From Candidatus Poribacteria bacterium (GTDB taxonomy: Bacteria; Poribacteria; WGA-4E; PCPOR2b): DNA of 64,000 nucleotides. Each line of letters starts with the position of its first letter. The first letter of the stretch is position 1. The stretch covers positions 1 to 64,000 of the forward strand of contig JAJECO010000054.1 in assembly GCA_022822005.1 (NCBI GenBank), in the 5' to 3' direction. The position numbers and the translations under genes were made by a program. Below are positions 28,778 through 37,920 of the stretch, one piece after another. The notes below the pieces were generated by a model. It made no database searches. It saw only the letters and a list, made by a program, of their open reading frames with translations, and had not been told where the DNA came from.

Positions 28778-30418
28778 ATGAAAATTTTGCAAATCAGCTT
28801 TGCCTGTCTCGTTCTGTTGGTTGGACAGGTAGTACTGAGTTATGCCGCTCCCGACGCTGAGGGAGTGGTTGTTCCGAGGCCCGCAGGCGGCGATACCAAC
28901 TGGGGACATTCGGTTGACATCTATGGAACAACGCTCATCGCTGGGTACACTTCGTATGTCGGAAACAACGGTGGTGTCTTTATCCTCGAACAAAAGGGGA
29001 ATAAGTGGGATCTTATCGTTCAATTTAAGACTCCCGGTGGAAACACGAGAGATCAGTACGGTCATGCTGTCGCCCTTGAAGGAGATTACGCTGTCGTGAG
29101 CGCCTACGAAGATGGCGGGAAAAAACCGGTTGCGGGCGGTCCTCTCGGCGAAGGTCCGGGACTGGTGTATGTCTACGAGCGCGTGAAGGGCTGGACACAA
29201 ATGGCAACCTTCAAACCTGCTGATATCCAAAACAATGACCGGTTTGGATATTCGGTCGATATTAGTGGAACAACCCTCGTTGCCGGCACACCTTTCCATG
29301 ATGAGGAGAAAGGTGCCGTCTATGTTTACGCACTTGATAACAAACAGTGGAAGCAGGTCGCCAAGCTCCAGGCGGATGACGCAGGTGTAAAAAACCGATT
29401 CGGCTGGGACTGCGCGATTAGTGAAAACACAATAGTTGTCGGTGCCCCGCTGGCAGCTGCGCCTGACAGACTCTCCGGCGCGGCGTATATCTTTAAACGA
29501 CAGGGAGACGCTTGGGCACAGGTTGCAAAGATTACGCCCGAAGATGGGGATGGCGGTGATAGTTTCGGCGTTTCTGTCGATGTGAGTAAGAGTCGTGTTC
29601 TTATCGGTGCAAACAAAGACGAGAACGAAGCGAAGAAGCGTGGTTCTGGCTCTGCCTATATCTTTAGGGGCGTTGGCGATGTCTATACGCAGGAGGCGAA
29701 GTTGACTGCAGACGAACTTCAGGAAGGTGCGGGTTTCGGTTTGACAGTTGCGCTTGATGTGAACCGTGCGCTCGTTGGTGCGCCCTCTACCGATACGAAG
29801 CGGGGCGACGATTCGGGGGCTGCTTATGCGTTTCTGAATACTGATGCCGGCTGGGTATTGCAGGCGAGAATTATCCCTGAAAAAGGACAGCCAGAAGGTC
29901 AAGGTTTGACCAGTGGCGACAATATGGGCAGCGCGGTCGCAATTGATGGAAAATTCGGACGCAACTTCAACCTCGCCGCTGTCGGTGTTCAATGGGACGC
30001 TCAAGATGGCGGTGCTGATGCAGGTTCTGTGTATATCTTTGATACCGAAGATGATGAGGGTCTCAACATACCGTTATCGGTTGAGCCGCGTGGTGACTTT
30101 GCACTGACGATGTTCGGTGATATCAAGCGAACAGCGTTGCTTCAGAACTTCCCCAATCCGTTTAACCCAGAGACGTGGATCCCGTACACACTTGCTGATA
30201 ATGCGGATGTGAACGTTCGTATCTATAATGTCGAAGGTAAATTGGTGCGTAAGCTGGATATAGGTTACCAGCGTGCAGGAAGCTATCTCAGCAGAGAGAA
30301 GGCGGTCTATTGGGATGGCAGGGACCAGTTGGGCGAGTCGGTGTCGAGTGGTATCTATTTCTATACGCTGAAGGCGGACGCGTTTTCGGATACCCGCCGC
30401 ATGGTTATCCTGAAGTAG
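28778..30418 (+). CDS. FG-GAP/integrin-like secreted propeller with T9SS-like tail, paralogue 1 of 4
   Basis: The start is the ATG at 28778, with AAAGGAG at 28762-28768; upstream in-frame codons lack such a site. The 546-residue product has a signal peptide (to SYA) and then about seven FG-GAP-type blades, recognisable as repeats of D-x-F-G-x-S-V-x-x-x-x-x-x-x-V-G-A-P and G-A-A/V-Y-x-F. It ends with a linker SVEPRGDFALTMFGDIKRT and a sorting module with NPFNPETWIPY, finishing in TRRMVILK. It is probably secreted and surface-bound. The next three genes encode close paralogues. Confidence 0.85.
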   Translation: MKILQISFACLVLLVGQVVLSYAAPDAEGVVVPRPAGGDTNWGHSVDIYGTTLIAGYTSYVGNNGGVFILEQKGNKWDLIVQFKTPGGNTRDQYGHAVALEGDYAVVSAYEDGGKKPVAGGPLGEGPGLVYVYERVKGWTQMATFKPADIQNNDRFGYSVDISGTTLVAGTPFHDEEKGAVYVYALDNKQWKQVAKLQADDAGVKNRFGWDCAISENTIVVGAPLAAAPDRLSGAAYIFKRQGDAWAQVAKITPEDGDGGDSFGVSVDVSKSRVLIGANKDENEAKKRGSGSAYIFRGVGDVYTQEAKLTADELQEGAGFGLTVALDVNRALVGAPSTDTKRGDDSGAAYAFLNTDAGWVLQARIIPEKGQPEGQGLTSGDNMGSAVAIDGKFGRNFNLAAVGVQWDAQDGGADAGSVYIFDTEDDEGLNIPLSVEPRGDFALTMFGDIKRTALLQNFPNPFNPETWIPYTLADNADVNVRIYNVEGKLVRKLDIGYQRAGSYLSREKAVYWDGRDQLGESVSSGIYFYTLKADAFSDTRRMVILK

Positions 30419-30888
30419 TTGTCCTTGGGGCATACCGAACACTCCACTTGAATTGCGGAGTTTTATTCCGATTGAAATCTCCTAAATGGTGAAATCCAAT
30501 ACTCGATAATCCGTGTTAGGGTGTTGGATTTCACTTTATCTATCTACGCAACAGTATCGTTGATGAGCAGCACTCAGGTTTCCCTTGATAGGGACTTGTA
30601 GCCATTCAACTTAATCTATACCATTAACTTGGTATCTTAGGTTATCTTACTCGCAGCAATTCACATTCTCAATTCAGAGCAGTAGACACGCGGCGCTATG
30701 CCGTAATTTGCACAAGGGTTCCGGCATTCGGAGTTCCGAATAGGATCGGGATTCAAAGCAATATACCTACTACCAGCAACTTGAGCTAAAATAATCACGT
30801 GATCTGTAGCGTAAGTCGGGATCGCATCTCGACACGGCGAATTAACCGTTGATTGAAAAGATGGTTCATCCTGAAAGGAGCGTTATCA
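30419..30888. other. Intergenic region with terminator and repeated leader
   Basis: No gene was found. It holds the hairpin annotated at 30489. It also holds a stretch (about 30703-30783, from AATTTGCACAAGG to CCAGCAACTTG) that recurs in altered form at about 60636-60695 and is missing from the otherwise similar spacer at 32536. The segment 30798-30920 is base-for-base identical to 32775-32897; it includes an inverted repeat GTCGGGAT/ATCTCGAC, the ribosome site and the first codons of the next gene. Confidence 0.6.
30489..30534 (+). terminator. Hairpin after FG-GAP paralogue 1
   Basis: GTGAAATCCAATAC (30489-30502) pairs with GTGTTGGATTTCAC (30521-30534) across an 18-base loop, followed by CTTTATC-type weak T sequence. 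The same structure follows paralogues 2 and 3, in the third case with matched base changes in both arms. Confidence 0.6.
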
Positions 30889-32535
30889 ATGAAAACTTTG
30901 CGAATTAGCTTTGCCTGTCTCATTCTGTTGGTTGGACAGGTTGCATTGGGCTATGCCGCTGTCCCTGATGTTGAGGGAGAGGTTGTTCCTAGGCCCGATG
31001 GCGGAAGCACCAGTTGGGGACATTCGGTTGATATCAGTGGAACGACCTTTATTGCTGGGTACACCTCGCATAGGGGACATAGTGGGGGTGCCTTCATCAT
31101 GGAACGAGAGAAGAAGAGGTGGGAGGTTTTAGACCACTTTAAGACCCCCGATGCGGGGACGATGGATTGGTACGGTCGTGACGTTGCCCTTGAAGGTGAC
31201 ATTGCTGTCGTGAGTGCCTACGAACATGGTGGCAAAAGACGCAAGGCAGGCGCACTGTTAGGTGGCGGACCAGGATTAGTGTATGTCTACAAACGTGAAG
31301 CCAAAGGGTTTGAGGAAATGGCACAACTTAAAGGCGAGGGGATCCAAAACGATGACCGGTTCGGCTATTCGGTTGACCTCAGCGGGAATACCCTCATCGC
31401 TGGAACCCCTTTTCATGATGAGGAGAAAGGCGCTGTCTATGTCTACCAACTAGACGGTAAGCAATGGAAACAACAAGCCAAACTTCAGGCAGACGATGCA
31501 GGTGTAAAGAACCGGTTTGGTTGGGACTGCGCGATCCATGAAAACACAATAGTTGTCGGTGCCCCACTCGCCGCTGCCCCTGCGAGACTCTCCGGTGCGG
31601 CGTATGTGTTTAAGCGTCAGGGTGACGCATGGGCACAGGTGGCAAAGGTTACCCCCGATGACGGAGATGGGGGTGATAGTTTCGGTATTGCTGTTGATGT
31701 CAGCAGGAGTCTAATCATCGTTGGAGCAAACAAAGATGAAAATGAAGCGAAGAAGCGCGGCTCCGGCTCTGCGTATATTTTCGAAATAGTTGGAGATGCC
31801 GTTACACAAGAGGCGAAGTTGACCGCGGACAAGCCTCAAGAAACTGCTGGCTTCGGGCATTCGGTTGCCCTTGATGTGAACCGTGCCCTCGTCGGCGCGC
31901 CTACTACGGATACCAAAGCCAATCTAAAGTCTGGAGCCGCTTACGCCTTTTTGAAAGTGGGAGCCGATTGGGTGTTGCAGGCGAGAGTCATACCTGTGAA
32001 AGGACCAGATGAACCCGGTTTACCGGGTGGCGACAACATGGGCAGTGCTGTTGCCCTTGATGGTAAATTCGGACGAAGATTCAACTTCGCTGCCATCGGC
32101 GTTCAATGGGACGCCCATCCTGACGGTGGTGGCGATGAAGGCTCCGTTTATATCTTTGATACCGCCGATGTCGACGGTCTCAACATACGGTTGTCGGTCG
32201 AGCCGCGTGGTGACTTTGCACTGACAATGTTCGGGGATATCAAGCGAACAGCGCTGCTCCAAAACTTTCCCAATCCGTTCAACCCAGAGACGTGGATTCC
32301 TTATACGCTCGGTGATGATACAGATGTAAACGTTCGTATCTATGATGTCGAAGGTAAGTTGATGCGAAATCTGGACATCGGTTACCAGCGTTCAGGCAGG
32401 TATCTCAGCAGGGAGAAGGCTATCTATTGGGATGGTAGGGACCAGTTGGGTGAGTCGGTGTCGAGTGGCATCTATTTCTATACCCTGAAGGCGGATGCGT
32501 TTTCGGATACCCGCCGCATGGTTATCCTGAAGTAG
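30889..32535 (+). CDS. FG-GAP/integrin-like secreted propeller with T9SS-like tail, paralogue 2 of 4
   Basis: The start is the ATG at 30889, behind AAAGGAG (30874-30880). The 548-residue protein has the same plan as paralogue 1: signal peptide (to GYA), about seven FG-GAP blades, linker SVEPRGDFALTMFGDIKRT, and sorting module ending in TRRMVILK. Many blades are identical between paralogues (PFHDEEKGAVYVY, KNRFGWDCAI, VVGAPLAAAP), showing recent duplication or gene conversion. Differences cluster in blade loops around residues 70-135 and 330-390, as expected if the exposed faces diverge. Confidence 0.85.
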   Translation: MKTLRISFACLILLVGQVALGYAAVPDVEGEVVPRPDGGSTSWGHSVDISGTTFIAGYTSHRGHSGGAFIMEREKKRWEVLDHFKTPDAGTMDWYGRDVALEGDIAVVSAYEHGGKRRKAGALLGGGPGLVYVYKREAKGFEEMAQLKGEGIQNDDRFGYSVDLSGNTLIAGTPFHDEEKGAVYVYQLDGKQWKQQAKLQADDAGVKNRFGWDCAIHENTIVVGAPLAAAPARLSGAAYVFKRQGDAWAQVAKVTPDDGDGGDSFGIAVDVSRSLIIVGANKDENEAKKRGSGSAYIFEIVGDAVTQEAKLTADKPQETAGFGHSVALDVNRALVGAPTTDTKANLKSGAAYAFLKVGADWVLQARVIPVKGPDEPGLPGGDNMGSAVALDGKFGRRFNFAAIGVQWDAHPDGGGDEGSVYIFDTADVDGLNIRLSVEPRGDFALTMFGDIKRTALLQNFPNPFNPETWIPYTLGDDTDVNVRIYDVEGKLMRNLDIGYQRSGRYLSREKAIYWDGRDQLGESVSSGIYFYTLKADAFSDTRRMVILK

Positions 32536-32865
32536 TTGTCCTTGGGGCATACCGAACACTCCACTTGAACTGCGGAGTTTAATTCTGATTGAAATCTCCT
32601 AAATGGTGAAATCCAATACTCAGTAATCCGTGTTAGGGTGTTGGATTTCACTGTATCTACCTACGCAACAGTATCGTTGATGAGCAGCACTCAAGTTTCC
32701 CTTGATAGGGACTTGTAACCATTCAACCCAACCTATACCATTAGCATACCTAGCAACTTGAGTTAAAATAATCGCGTGATCTGTAGCGTAAGTCGGGATC
32801 GCATCTCGACACGGCGAATTAACCGTTGATTGAAAAGATGGTTCATCCTGAAAGGAGCGTTATCA
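32536..32865. other. Intergenic region, repeated from the previous spacer
   Basis: No gene was found. The first 200 or so bases closely copy the spacer at 30419, including the hairpin. The last 91 bases (32775 onward) are identical to 30798 onward. About 125 bases present in the earlier spacer (the part from about 30650 to 30773) are absent here. Confidence 0.6.
32606..32651 (+). terminator. Hairpin after FG-GAP paralogue 2
   Basis: GTGAAATCCAATAC (32606-32619) pairs with GTGTTGGATTTCAC (32638-32651). It is the same hairpin as after paralogue 1, with a few changed loop bases. No long T-run follows, so it may act in RNA stability as well as termination. Confidence 0.55.
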
Positions 32866-34512
32866 ATGAAAACTTTGCGAATTAGCTTTGCCTGTCTTAT
32901 TTTATTGGTTGGACAGGTTGGACTGAGTTACGCTGCGCCCGATGTTGAGGGGGTGGTTGTTCCTAGGCCCGAGGGCGGAAGCACCAATTGGGGGCATTCC
33001 GTTGACATCAGTGGAACAGTCTTTATCGCTGGGTACACGTCGTATGTCGGTAACAGCGGCGGTGTGTTCATCATGGAGCAAAAGGGGAAGGATAAGTGGG
33101 ATCTCTTAGAGCACTTCAAGACTCCCGATGGGAACACGAGGGACTGGTACGGTCATGCTGTCGCCCTCGAAGATGATATTGCTGTCGTGAGTGCCTACGA
33201 ACATGGCGGGAAAAAACCGGTTGCAGGCGGTCCTCTCGGCGAAGGTCCGGGACTGGTGTATGTCTACCAGCGTCAAGGCGGCAAAGGGTTTGGAGAGATG
33301 GCAAAACTGAAGGGCGAGGGGATCCAAAACAATGACCGGTTCGGATATTCGGTTGACCTCAGTGGAAAAACCCTCGTCGCTGGAACCCCATTCCATGACG
33401 AGGAGAAGGGGGCCGTCTATGTTTATACACGCGATGGCGATCAATGGAAGCAGCAAGCCAAACTTCAAGCGGATGATGCGGGTGTGAAAAATCGGTTTGG
33501 CTGGGACTGCGCGGTCCACGAAAACACGATAGTTGTCGGTGCCCCACTCGCTGCTGCACCTGCGCGGCTGTCCGGCGCGGCGTATGTGTTTAAGCGGCAG
33601 GGAGATGCTTGGGTACAGGTGGCAAAGGTCACCCCCGAAGATGGGGATGGTGGAGATAGCTTCGGCGTTTCCGTTGATGTAAGCAAGAGCCGCATGATTG
33701 TTGGAGCGAACAAAGACGAGAACGAAGCAAAGAAGCGTAACTCAGGTTCTGCCTATATCTTCCAAATAGTTGGAGATGCCGTTACACAGGAAGCGAAATT
33801 GACCGCAGACGAGTTGCAGGAAGGTGCGGGTTTTGGTTTGACAGTTGCAATAGATGTGAACCGTGCGCTGGTCGGGGCGCCTTCGTTCGATAGCAAAAGA
33901 GGTGATGACTCCGGTGCTGCGTATGCCTTTCTGAAGGTCGGTCCCGACTGGGTATTACAGGCGAGGGTCATCCCTGAAAAAGGACCGGACGAAGGTAAGG
34001 GGCTAACCAGTGGTGACAATATGGGCAGCGCGGTCGCAATTGATGGCAAATTCGGACGGAACTTTAACTTTGCCGCCGTCGGTGTCCAGTGGGACCATCA
34101 GGGCGGTGATGATAACGGTTCCGTATATGTCTTTGATACCGAGAATGTGGAAGGTATCAACCTACCGCTGTCGGTTGAGCCGCGTGGTGACTTCGCACTG
34201 ACGATGTTCGGTGATATCAAGCGGACAGCACTGCTTCAAAACTTCCCCAACCCATTTAACCCAGAGACGTGGATCCCGTACACACTTGCTGATAATGCGG
34301 ATGTGAATGTTCGTATCTATAATGTCGAAGGTAAATTGGTGCGTAAGTTAGATATAGGTTACCAGCGTGCAGGAAGCTATCTCAACAGAGAGAAAGCGGT
34401 CTATTGGGATGGCAGGGACCAGTTGGGTGAGTCGGTATCGAGTGGTATCTATTTCTATACCCTGAAGGCGGATACGTTTTCCGATACCCGTCGCATGGTT
34501 ATCCTGAAATAG
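32866..34512 (+). CDS. FG-GAP/integrin-like secreted propeller with T9SS-like tail, paralogue 3 of 4
   Basis: The start is the ATG at 32866, behind AAAGGAG (32851-32857). The 548-residue product has the signal peptide, FG-GAP blades, linker and sorting module seen in its neighbours, ending in TRRMVILK. Its early blades resemble paralogue 1 (EHGGKKPVAGGPLGEGPGL), while the leader and signal peptide match paralogue 2, suggesting mosaic origin by recombination among the copies. Confidence 0.85.
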   Translation: MKTLRISFACLILLVGQVGLSYAAPDVEGVVVPRPEGGSTNWGHSVDISGTVFIAGYTSYVGNSGGVFIMEQKGKDKWDLLEHFKTPDGNTRDWYGHAVALEDDIAVVSAYEHGGKKPVAGGPLGEGPGLVYVYQRQGGKGFGEMAKLKGEGIQNNDRFGYSVDLSGKTLVAGTPFHDEEKGAVYVYTRDGDQWKQQAKLQADDAGVKNRFGWDCAVHENTIVVGAPLAAAPARLSGAAYVFKRQGDAWVQVAKVTPEDGDGGDSFGVSVDVSKSRMIVGANKDENEAKKRNSGSAYIFQIVGDAVTQEAKLTADELQEGAGFGLTVAIDVNRALVGAPSFDSKRGDDSGAAYAFLKVGPDWVLQARVIPEKGPDEGKGLTSGDNMGSAVAIDGKFGRNFNFAAVGVQWDHQGGDDNGSVYVFDTENVEGINLPLSVEPRGDFALTMFGDIKRTALLQNFPNPFNPETWIPYTLADNADVNVRIYNVEGKLVRKLDIGYQRAGSYLNREKAVYWDGRDQLGESVSSGIYFYTLKADTFSDTRRMVILK

Positions 34513-34831
34513 TTATCTTTAGAACATACCGAGTATTCCACTTAGATTGCGTAGGTGGATTCGGATTGAAGCGTCCCAAATAGCGAAACCCAACACTTGA
34601 TAATCCGCGATGGATTGGGTGTTGGGTTTCACTTTATCTATGTAACAGTATTGTTAATAGGCAGCACTCCGACTTACCTTAATAAGGATTTGCTTTAACT
34701 GTTCAACTCAACCTACATCACTTATTAGTTTTGATGTAGCGGCGTGACCTGTGGGTTGAGATTTACATCTCGACGCGCAGCGAATTAACCATTGATTGAG
34801 GAAACGGTTAAGCCTGAAAGGAGTGCTGTCA
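34513..34831. other. Intergenic region with diverged leader
   Basis: No gene was found. It contains the hairpin at 34585 and a more diverged version of the leader seen at 30798. In this version the inverted repeat reads GTTGAGATTTACATCTCGAC, followed by the ribosome site AAAGGAG (34817-34823). Confidence 0.5.
34585..34630 (+). terminator. Hairpin after FG-GAP paralogue 3, with compensatory changes
   Basis: GAAACCCAACAC (34585-34596) pairs with GTGTTGGGTTTC (34619-34630). Relative to the hairpins after paralogues 1 and 2, a base in the left arm and its partner in the right arm have both changed (A-T to C-G type), and another G-T pair has become G-C. The stem is therefore kept while the sequence drifts, which supports a real RNA structure. 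Confidence 0.65.
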
Positions 34832-36487
34832 ATGAAAATCTTACAGATTACCTCCATCTGCCTCATTTTATTGGTTGAACAGGCTGCACTGAGCTATGCT
34901 GCTGTTCCCGATGTTGAGGGAGAAGTTATTCCTAGACCCGCGGGAGGAGATACCAATTGGGGGCATTCCGTTGACATCAATGGGACAACCCTTATCGCCG
35001 GGTATACTTCTTATACAGGTGACCTCGGCGGTGTCTATATCCTTGAATACGATGGAAAGAGATGGGATCTTAAAAATCACTTTAAAACCCCCGATGGGAA
35101 CACACGAGACCAGTACGGTCATGCTGTCGCTATTGAAGGTGACATTGCTGTTGTGAGTGCCTACGAACATGGGGGGAAAAGACCCACCGCGGGGGGTAGA
35201 TTGGGAGGAGGACCGGGAATAGTATATGTCTTCCAACGTCACGCCGGAGCGAAAGGGTTTGGGGAAATGGCAAACTTTAAAGGCGAGGGTGTCCAGAACG
35301 ATGACCGGTTCGGATATTCGGTTGACATCAGTGGAAATACCCTCATTGCTGGAACCCCATTCCATGACGAAGAGAAAGGTGCCCTTTACGTTTACACACT
35401 CGAAAACAAACAATGGAAACAGACCGCCAAGCTTCAAGCGGATGATGCGGGTGTAAAAAACCGATTCGGTTGGGACTGCGCGATTAATGAAAACACCATA
35501 GTTGTTGGTGCCCCGCTGGCAGCTGCACCTGCGAGACTCTCCGGCGCAGCCTATGTCTTTAAACGACACGGAGATGCTTGGGCGCAGGTGGCAAAGGTTA
35601 CCCCCGAAGATGGGGATGGCGGCGATGGTTTCGGCGTTTCCGTTGATGTAAGCAAGAGCCGCATGATTGTTGGAGCGAACAAAGACGAGAACGAAGCGAA
35701 GAAGCGTGGCTCCGGATCCGCCTATATCTTCCAAGGGGTTGGGGATGTCTATACACAGGAAGCAAAGTTGACTGCGGATGAACCTCAGGAAGGGGCGGGT
35801 TTCGGTTTAACGGTTGCGCTTGATGTGAATCGTGCGCTGGTCGGTGCGCCTTCGACCGATACGAAGCGGGGCGACGATTCGGGGGCTGTTTACGCCTTTT
35901 TGAAAGACGGTGCTAATTGGGTGTTGCAGGCGAGAGTCATACCTGTGAAGGGTGTGGATGAGAGTAAGGGTCTGACCAGTGGTGACAATATGGGCAGTGC
36001 TGTCGCCCTTGATGGTGAATTTGGACGACGGCTGAACCTTGCCGCCATCGGTATTCAATGGGACGCCCATCCTGAGGGTGGTGACGATGAAGGCTCTGTG
36101 TATATCTTTGATACCGCTGATGCTGAGGGTCTCAACATACCATTGTCGGTTGAGCCACGCGGCGACTTGATGTTGACGACGTTTGGGGACATCAAGCGGA
36201 CGGCTTTGCTTCAAAACTTCCCCAACCCGTTTAACCCAGAGACGTGGATCCCGTACACACTTGCTGATAATGCGGATGTGAACGTTGGTATCTATAATGT
36301 CGAAGGTAAATTGGTGCGTAAGTTGGATATAGGTTACCAGCGTGCAGGAAGCTATCTCAGCAGAGAGAAAGCGGTCTATTGGGATGGCAGGGACCGGTTG
36401 GGTGAATCGGTGTCGAGTGGTATCTATTTCTATACCCTGAAGGCGGATGCGTTTTCCGATACCCGTCGCATGGTTATCCTGAAATAG
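34832..36487 (+). CDS. FG-GAP/integrin-like secreted propeller with T9SS-like tail, paralogue 4 of 4
   Basis: The start is the ATG at 34832, behind AAAGGAG. The 551-residue product is the most diverged of the four: the signal peptide has an unusual Glu (LLVEQAAL), and the linker reads SVEPRGDLMLTTFGDIKRT. The FG-GAP blades and the sorting module (NPFNPETWIPY, ending TRRMVILK) are intact, so it is probably functional and secreted. It closes the tandem array; a different hairpin and no fifth copy follow. Confidence 0.85.
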   Translation: MKILQITSICLILLVEQAALSYAAVPDVEGEVIPRPAGGDTNWGHSVDINGTTLIAGYTSYTGDLGGVYILEYDGKRWDLKNHFKTPDGNTRDQYGHAVAIEGDIAVVSAYEHGGKRPTAGGRLGGGPGIVYVFQRHAGAKGFGEMANFKGEGVQNDDRFGYSVDISGNTLIAGTPFHDEEKGALYVYTLENKQWKQTAKLQADDAGVKNRFGWDCAINENTIVVGAPLAAAPARLSGAAYVFKRHGDAWAQVAKVTPEDGDGGDGFGVSVDVSKSRMIVGANKDENEAKKRGSGSAYIFQGVGDVYTQEAKLTADEPQEGAGFGLTVALDVNRALVGAPSTDTKRGDDSGAVYAFLKDGANWVLQARVIPVKGVDESKGLTSGDNMGSAVALDGEFGRRLNLAAIGIQWDAHPEGGDDEGSVYIFDTADAEGLNIPLSVEPRGDLMLTTFGDIKRTALLQNFPNPFNPETWIPYTLADNADVNVGIYNVEGKLVRKLDIGYQRAGSYLSREKAVYWDGRDRLGESVSSGIYFYTLKADAFSDTRRMVILK

Positions 36488-36944
36488 TTATTTTTATCCG
36501 TAGGAGTGACTTGGGTTGGTCTAAAACCGGATTTGGGACAGACACCCGTTTCTGATCTAAGATTGGGAATGGGTGTCTGAAACCTATTTCGGTCGGAGGT
36601 CGTATTTAGGCAAGTCGTTGAGCAATTCGTACTTCGGCGAATTCTTATGGCATAAGGGCGTAGGATTATCGAATCATAAATCTGGGGCGAATTGCAAATT
36701 CGAAATCCGTCTCTAAAAGTATTGCCTTTTATTTTGATTTATGATATAATTTTCAGCGTCTTATGCGGTGGTAGATCTAAAATAGATTCTTAGGGTTGTA
36801 ATCTCCGAAAGTTCTTCTGAGTCGGAGAGTGCCCTAGCAGATGTGATGATAGATTTCTATCATCATAGATTTAGTTTTAGAGTCGATTGGGTTTCAAATT
36901 TCGATCCTAAAATTTCACTAACCTCAATAAGGGAGGAACTAAAA
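36488..36944. other. Intergenic region with terminator-like hairpin
   Basis: Apart from the hairpin at 36539, the 457 bases hold no gene. They contain AT-rich stretches (TTTTATTTTGATTTATGATATAA near 36726, shortened here to its centre TTTATGATATAA) that could include a promoter for the LamG gene. A repeated CATCATAGATTT motif lies shortly before the gene. Confidence 0.4.
36539..36579 (+). terminator. Terminator-like hairpin ending the FG-GAP array
   Basis: CAGACACCC (36539-36547) pairs perfectly with GGGTGTCTG (36571-36579). No long T-run follows, so it is only a probable terminator. Confidence 0.45.
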
Positions 36945-37781
36945 TTGAAACGCCTACTATTTCTTACACTCGCAATAACTTTAGTTGCAGGTGGCTACGC
37001 AACCGCTCAGATGGCGGTATTTATTGACGGCGCTGATTTTGAAAGTTATGTGTCAGCACCGCATGACCCATGTTTCTTTGACGAGGATCTCTGTTGTCCG
37101 TTCACCTTTGAATCATGGTTTAAACCCTTCGATTCCCAAGGGGAGCGAATGATTCTTAACAAAGAAGATCATTGGGAAAATGCTAATAAAGATGGTCTCT
37201 TCCAATCTGCTATCGCAGGCGCCAACGACCAAGGTAAAAATAACGGTTGGGCTTGGGAGAACAGTGGTCTCGGTGTCGGGGTCAATGTTTGGAACCACGG
37301 TGCAGTCGTCTGGGATCCGCCAAAAGTCCATATGTTTCTCAATGGCAAACAGGGGGACGACGGTGAGCACGCTGGCAATCAACTGGCTTGGGCGCATGAA
37401 GATACTTTCAAGATCGGAAGGCGTGAACGTGGTGGCGCGACCCACTCTATCTACCACGGACTGATTGATGAGGTCCGTATATCAAAAGGTGCCCGCTACA
37501 CGGGTGACTACGACGTTCCTAAAGAAGAATGGACACCGGACGCCGATACGAGAGCGCTCTACCATCTCAACGAAGTTGAAGGCGCAGCGACAATTGTCAA
37601 TGTCGCCAAAGAAGGGGGCCACGCCAAACCGTGTCCCGATGCTGTCCTTGAAGGCGCGGTTGAACTGTGGGACGTTGGTGCTGGTAGCGGACACGAACAG
37701 CCGTTTGAGCCGTTCTCCGTTGAACCCGGTGACAAAATGACGACGACGTGGGGACACGTTAAATCGCGTTCAGTACGATAA
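36945..37781 (+). CDS. Exported LamG/concanavalin-A-like lectin-fold protein
   Basis: The chosen start is the TTG at 36945, behind GGGAGGA (36931-36937), because it opens a clean signal peptide (KRLLFLTLAITLV to ATAQ); an ATG at 36843 would add 34 non-signal residues. The 278-residue product has a single LamG-type jelly-roll: FTFESWFKPF, HMFLNGKQ and HSIYHGLIDEVRISKGARY are the classic strands of the family, which binds glycans or proteins. The end (SVEPGDKMTTTWGHVKSRSVR) matches the linker found before the sorting tail in the FG-GAP proteins, but here the protein stops there. Confidence 0.8.
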   Translation: MKRLLFLTLAITLVAGGYATAQMAVFIDGADFESYVSAPHDPCFFDEDLCCPFTFESWFKPFDSQGERMILNKEDHWENANKDGLFQSAIAGANDQGKNNGWAWENSGLGVGVNVWNHGAVVWDPPKVHMFLNGKQGDDGEHAGNQLAWAHEDTFKIGRRERGGATHSIYHGLIDEVRISKGARYTGDYDVPKEEWTPDADTRALYHLNEVEGAATIVNVAKEGGHAKPCPDAVLEGAVELWDVGAGSGHEQPFEPFSVEPGDKMTTTWGHVKSRSVR

Positions 37782-37824
37782 AAAAATGTGATGTGTTTAT
37801 CACGCATCAATAGTAATTTTAAGA

Positions 37825-37857
37825 GGGGCGAAGCTGGAAAAGTTCGCCCCTTTTTTT
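37825..37857 (+). terminator. Rho-independent terminator after the LamG gene
   Basis: GGGGCGAA (37825-37832) and TTCGCCCC (37843-37850) form a perfect 8-bp GC-rich stem with a 10-base loop, followed by seven T residues. It closes the transcript of the LamG-type gene. Confidence 0.9.
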
Positions 37858-37920
37858 ATTGCTTGCATCAAGGGTTACGATCTGATAACATGGAATTGTA
37901 GGGGCATAGGAAATTGATTC

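Noticed and set aside
28775-30004. Long minus-strand open frame (about 400 codons) opposite FG-GAP paralogue 1
   Set aside because: The plus strand has signal peptide, repeats and ribosome site. Only fragments of the minus frame stay open in paralogues 2-4, and it has no ribosome site or recognisable domain.
34868-35734. Minus-strand open frame (288 codons) opposite FG-GAP paralogue 4
   Set aside because: It is a reflection of the codon pattern in the plus-strand gene; no start site or protein family could be recognised.
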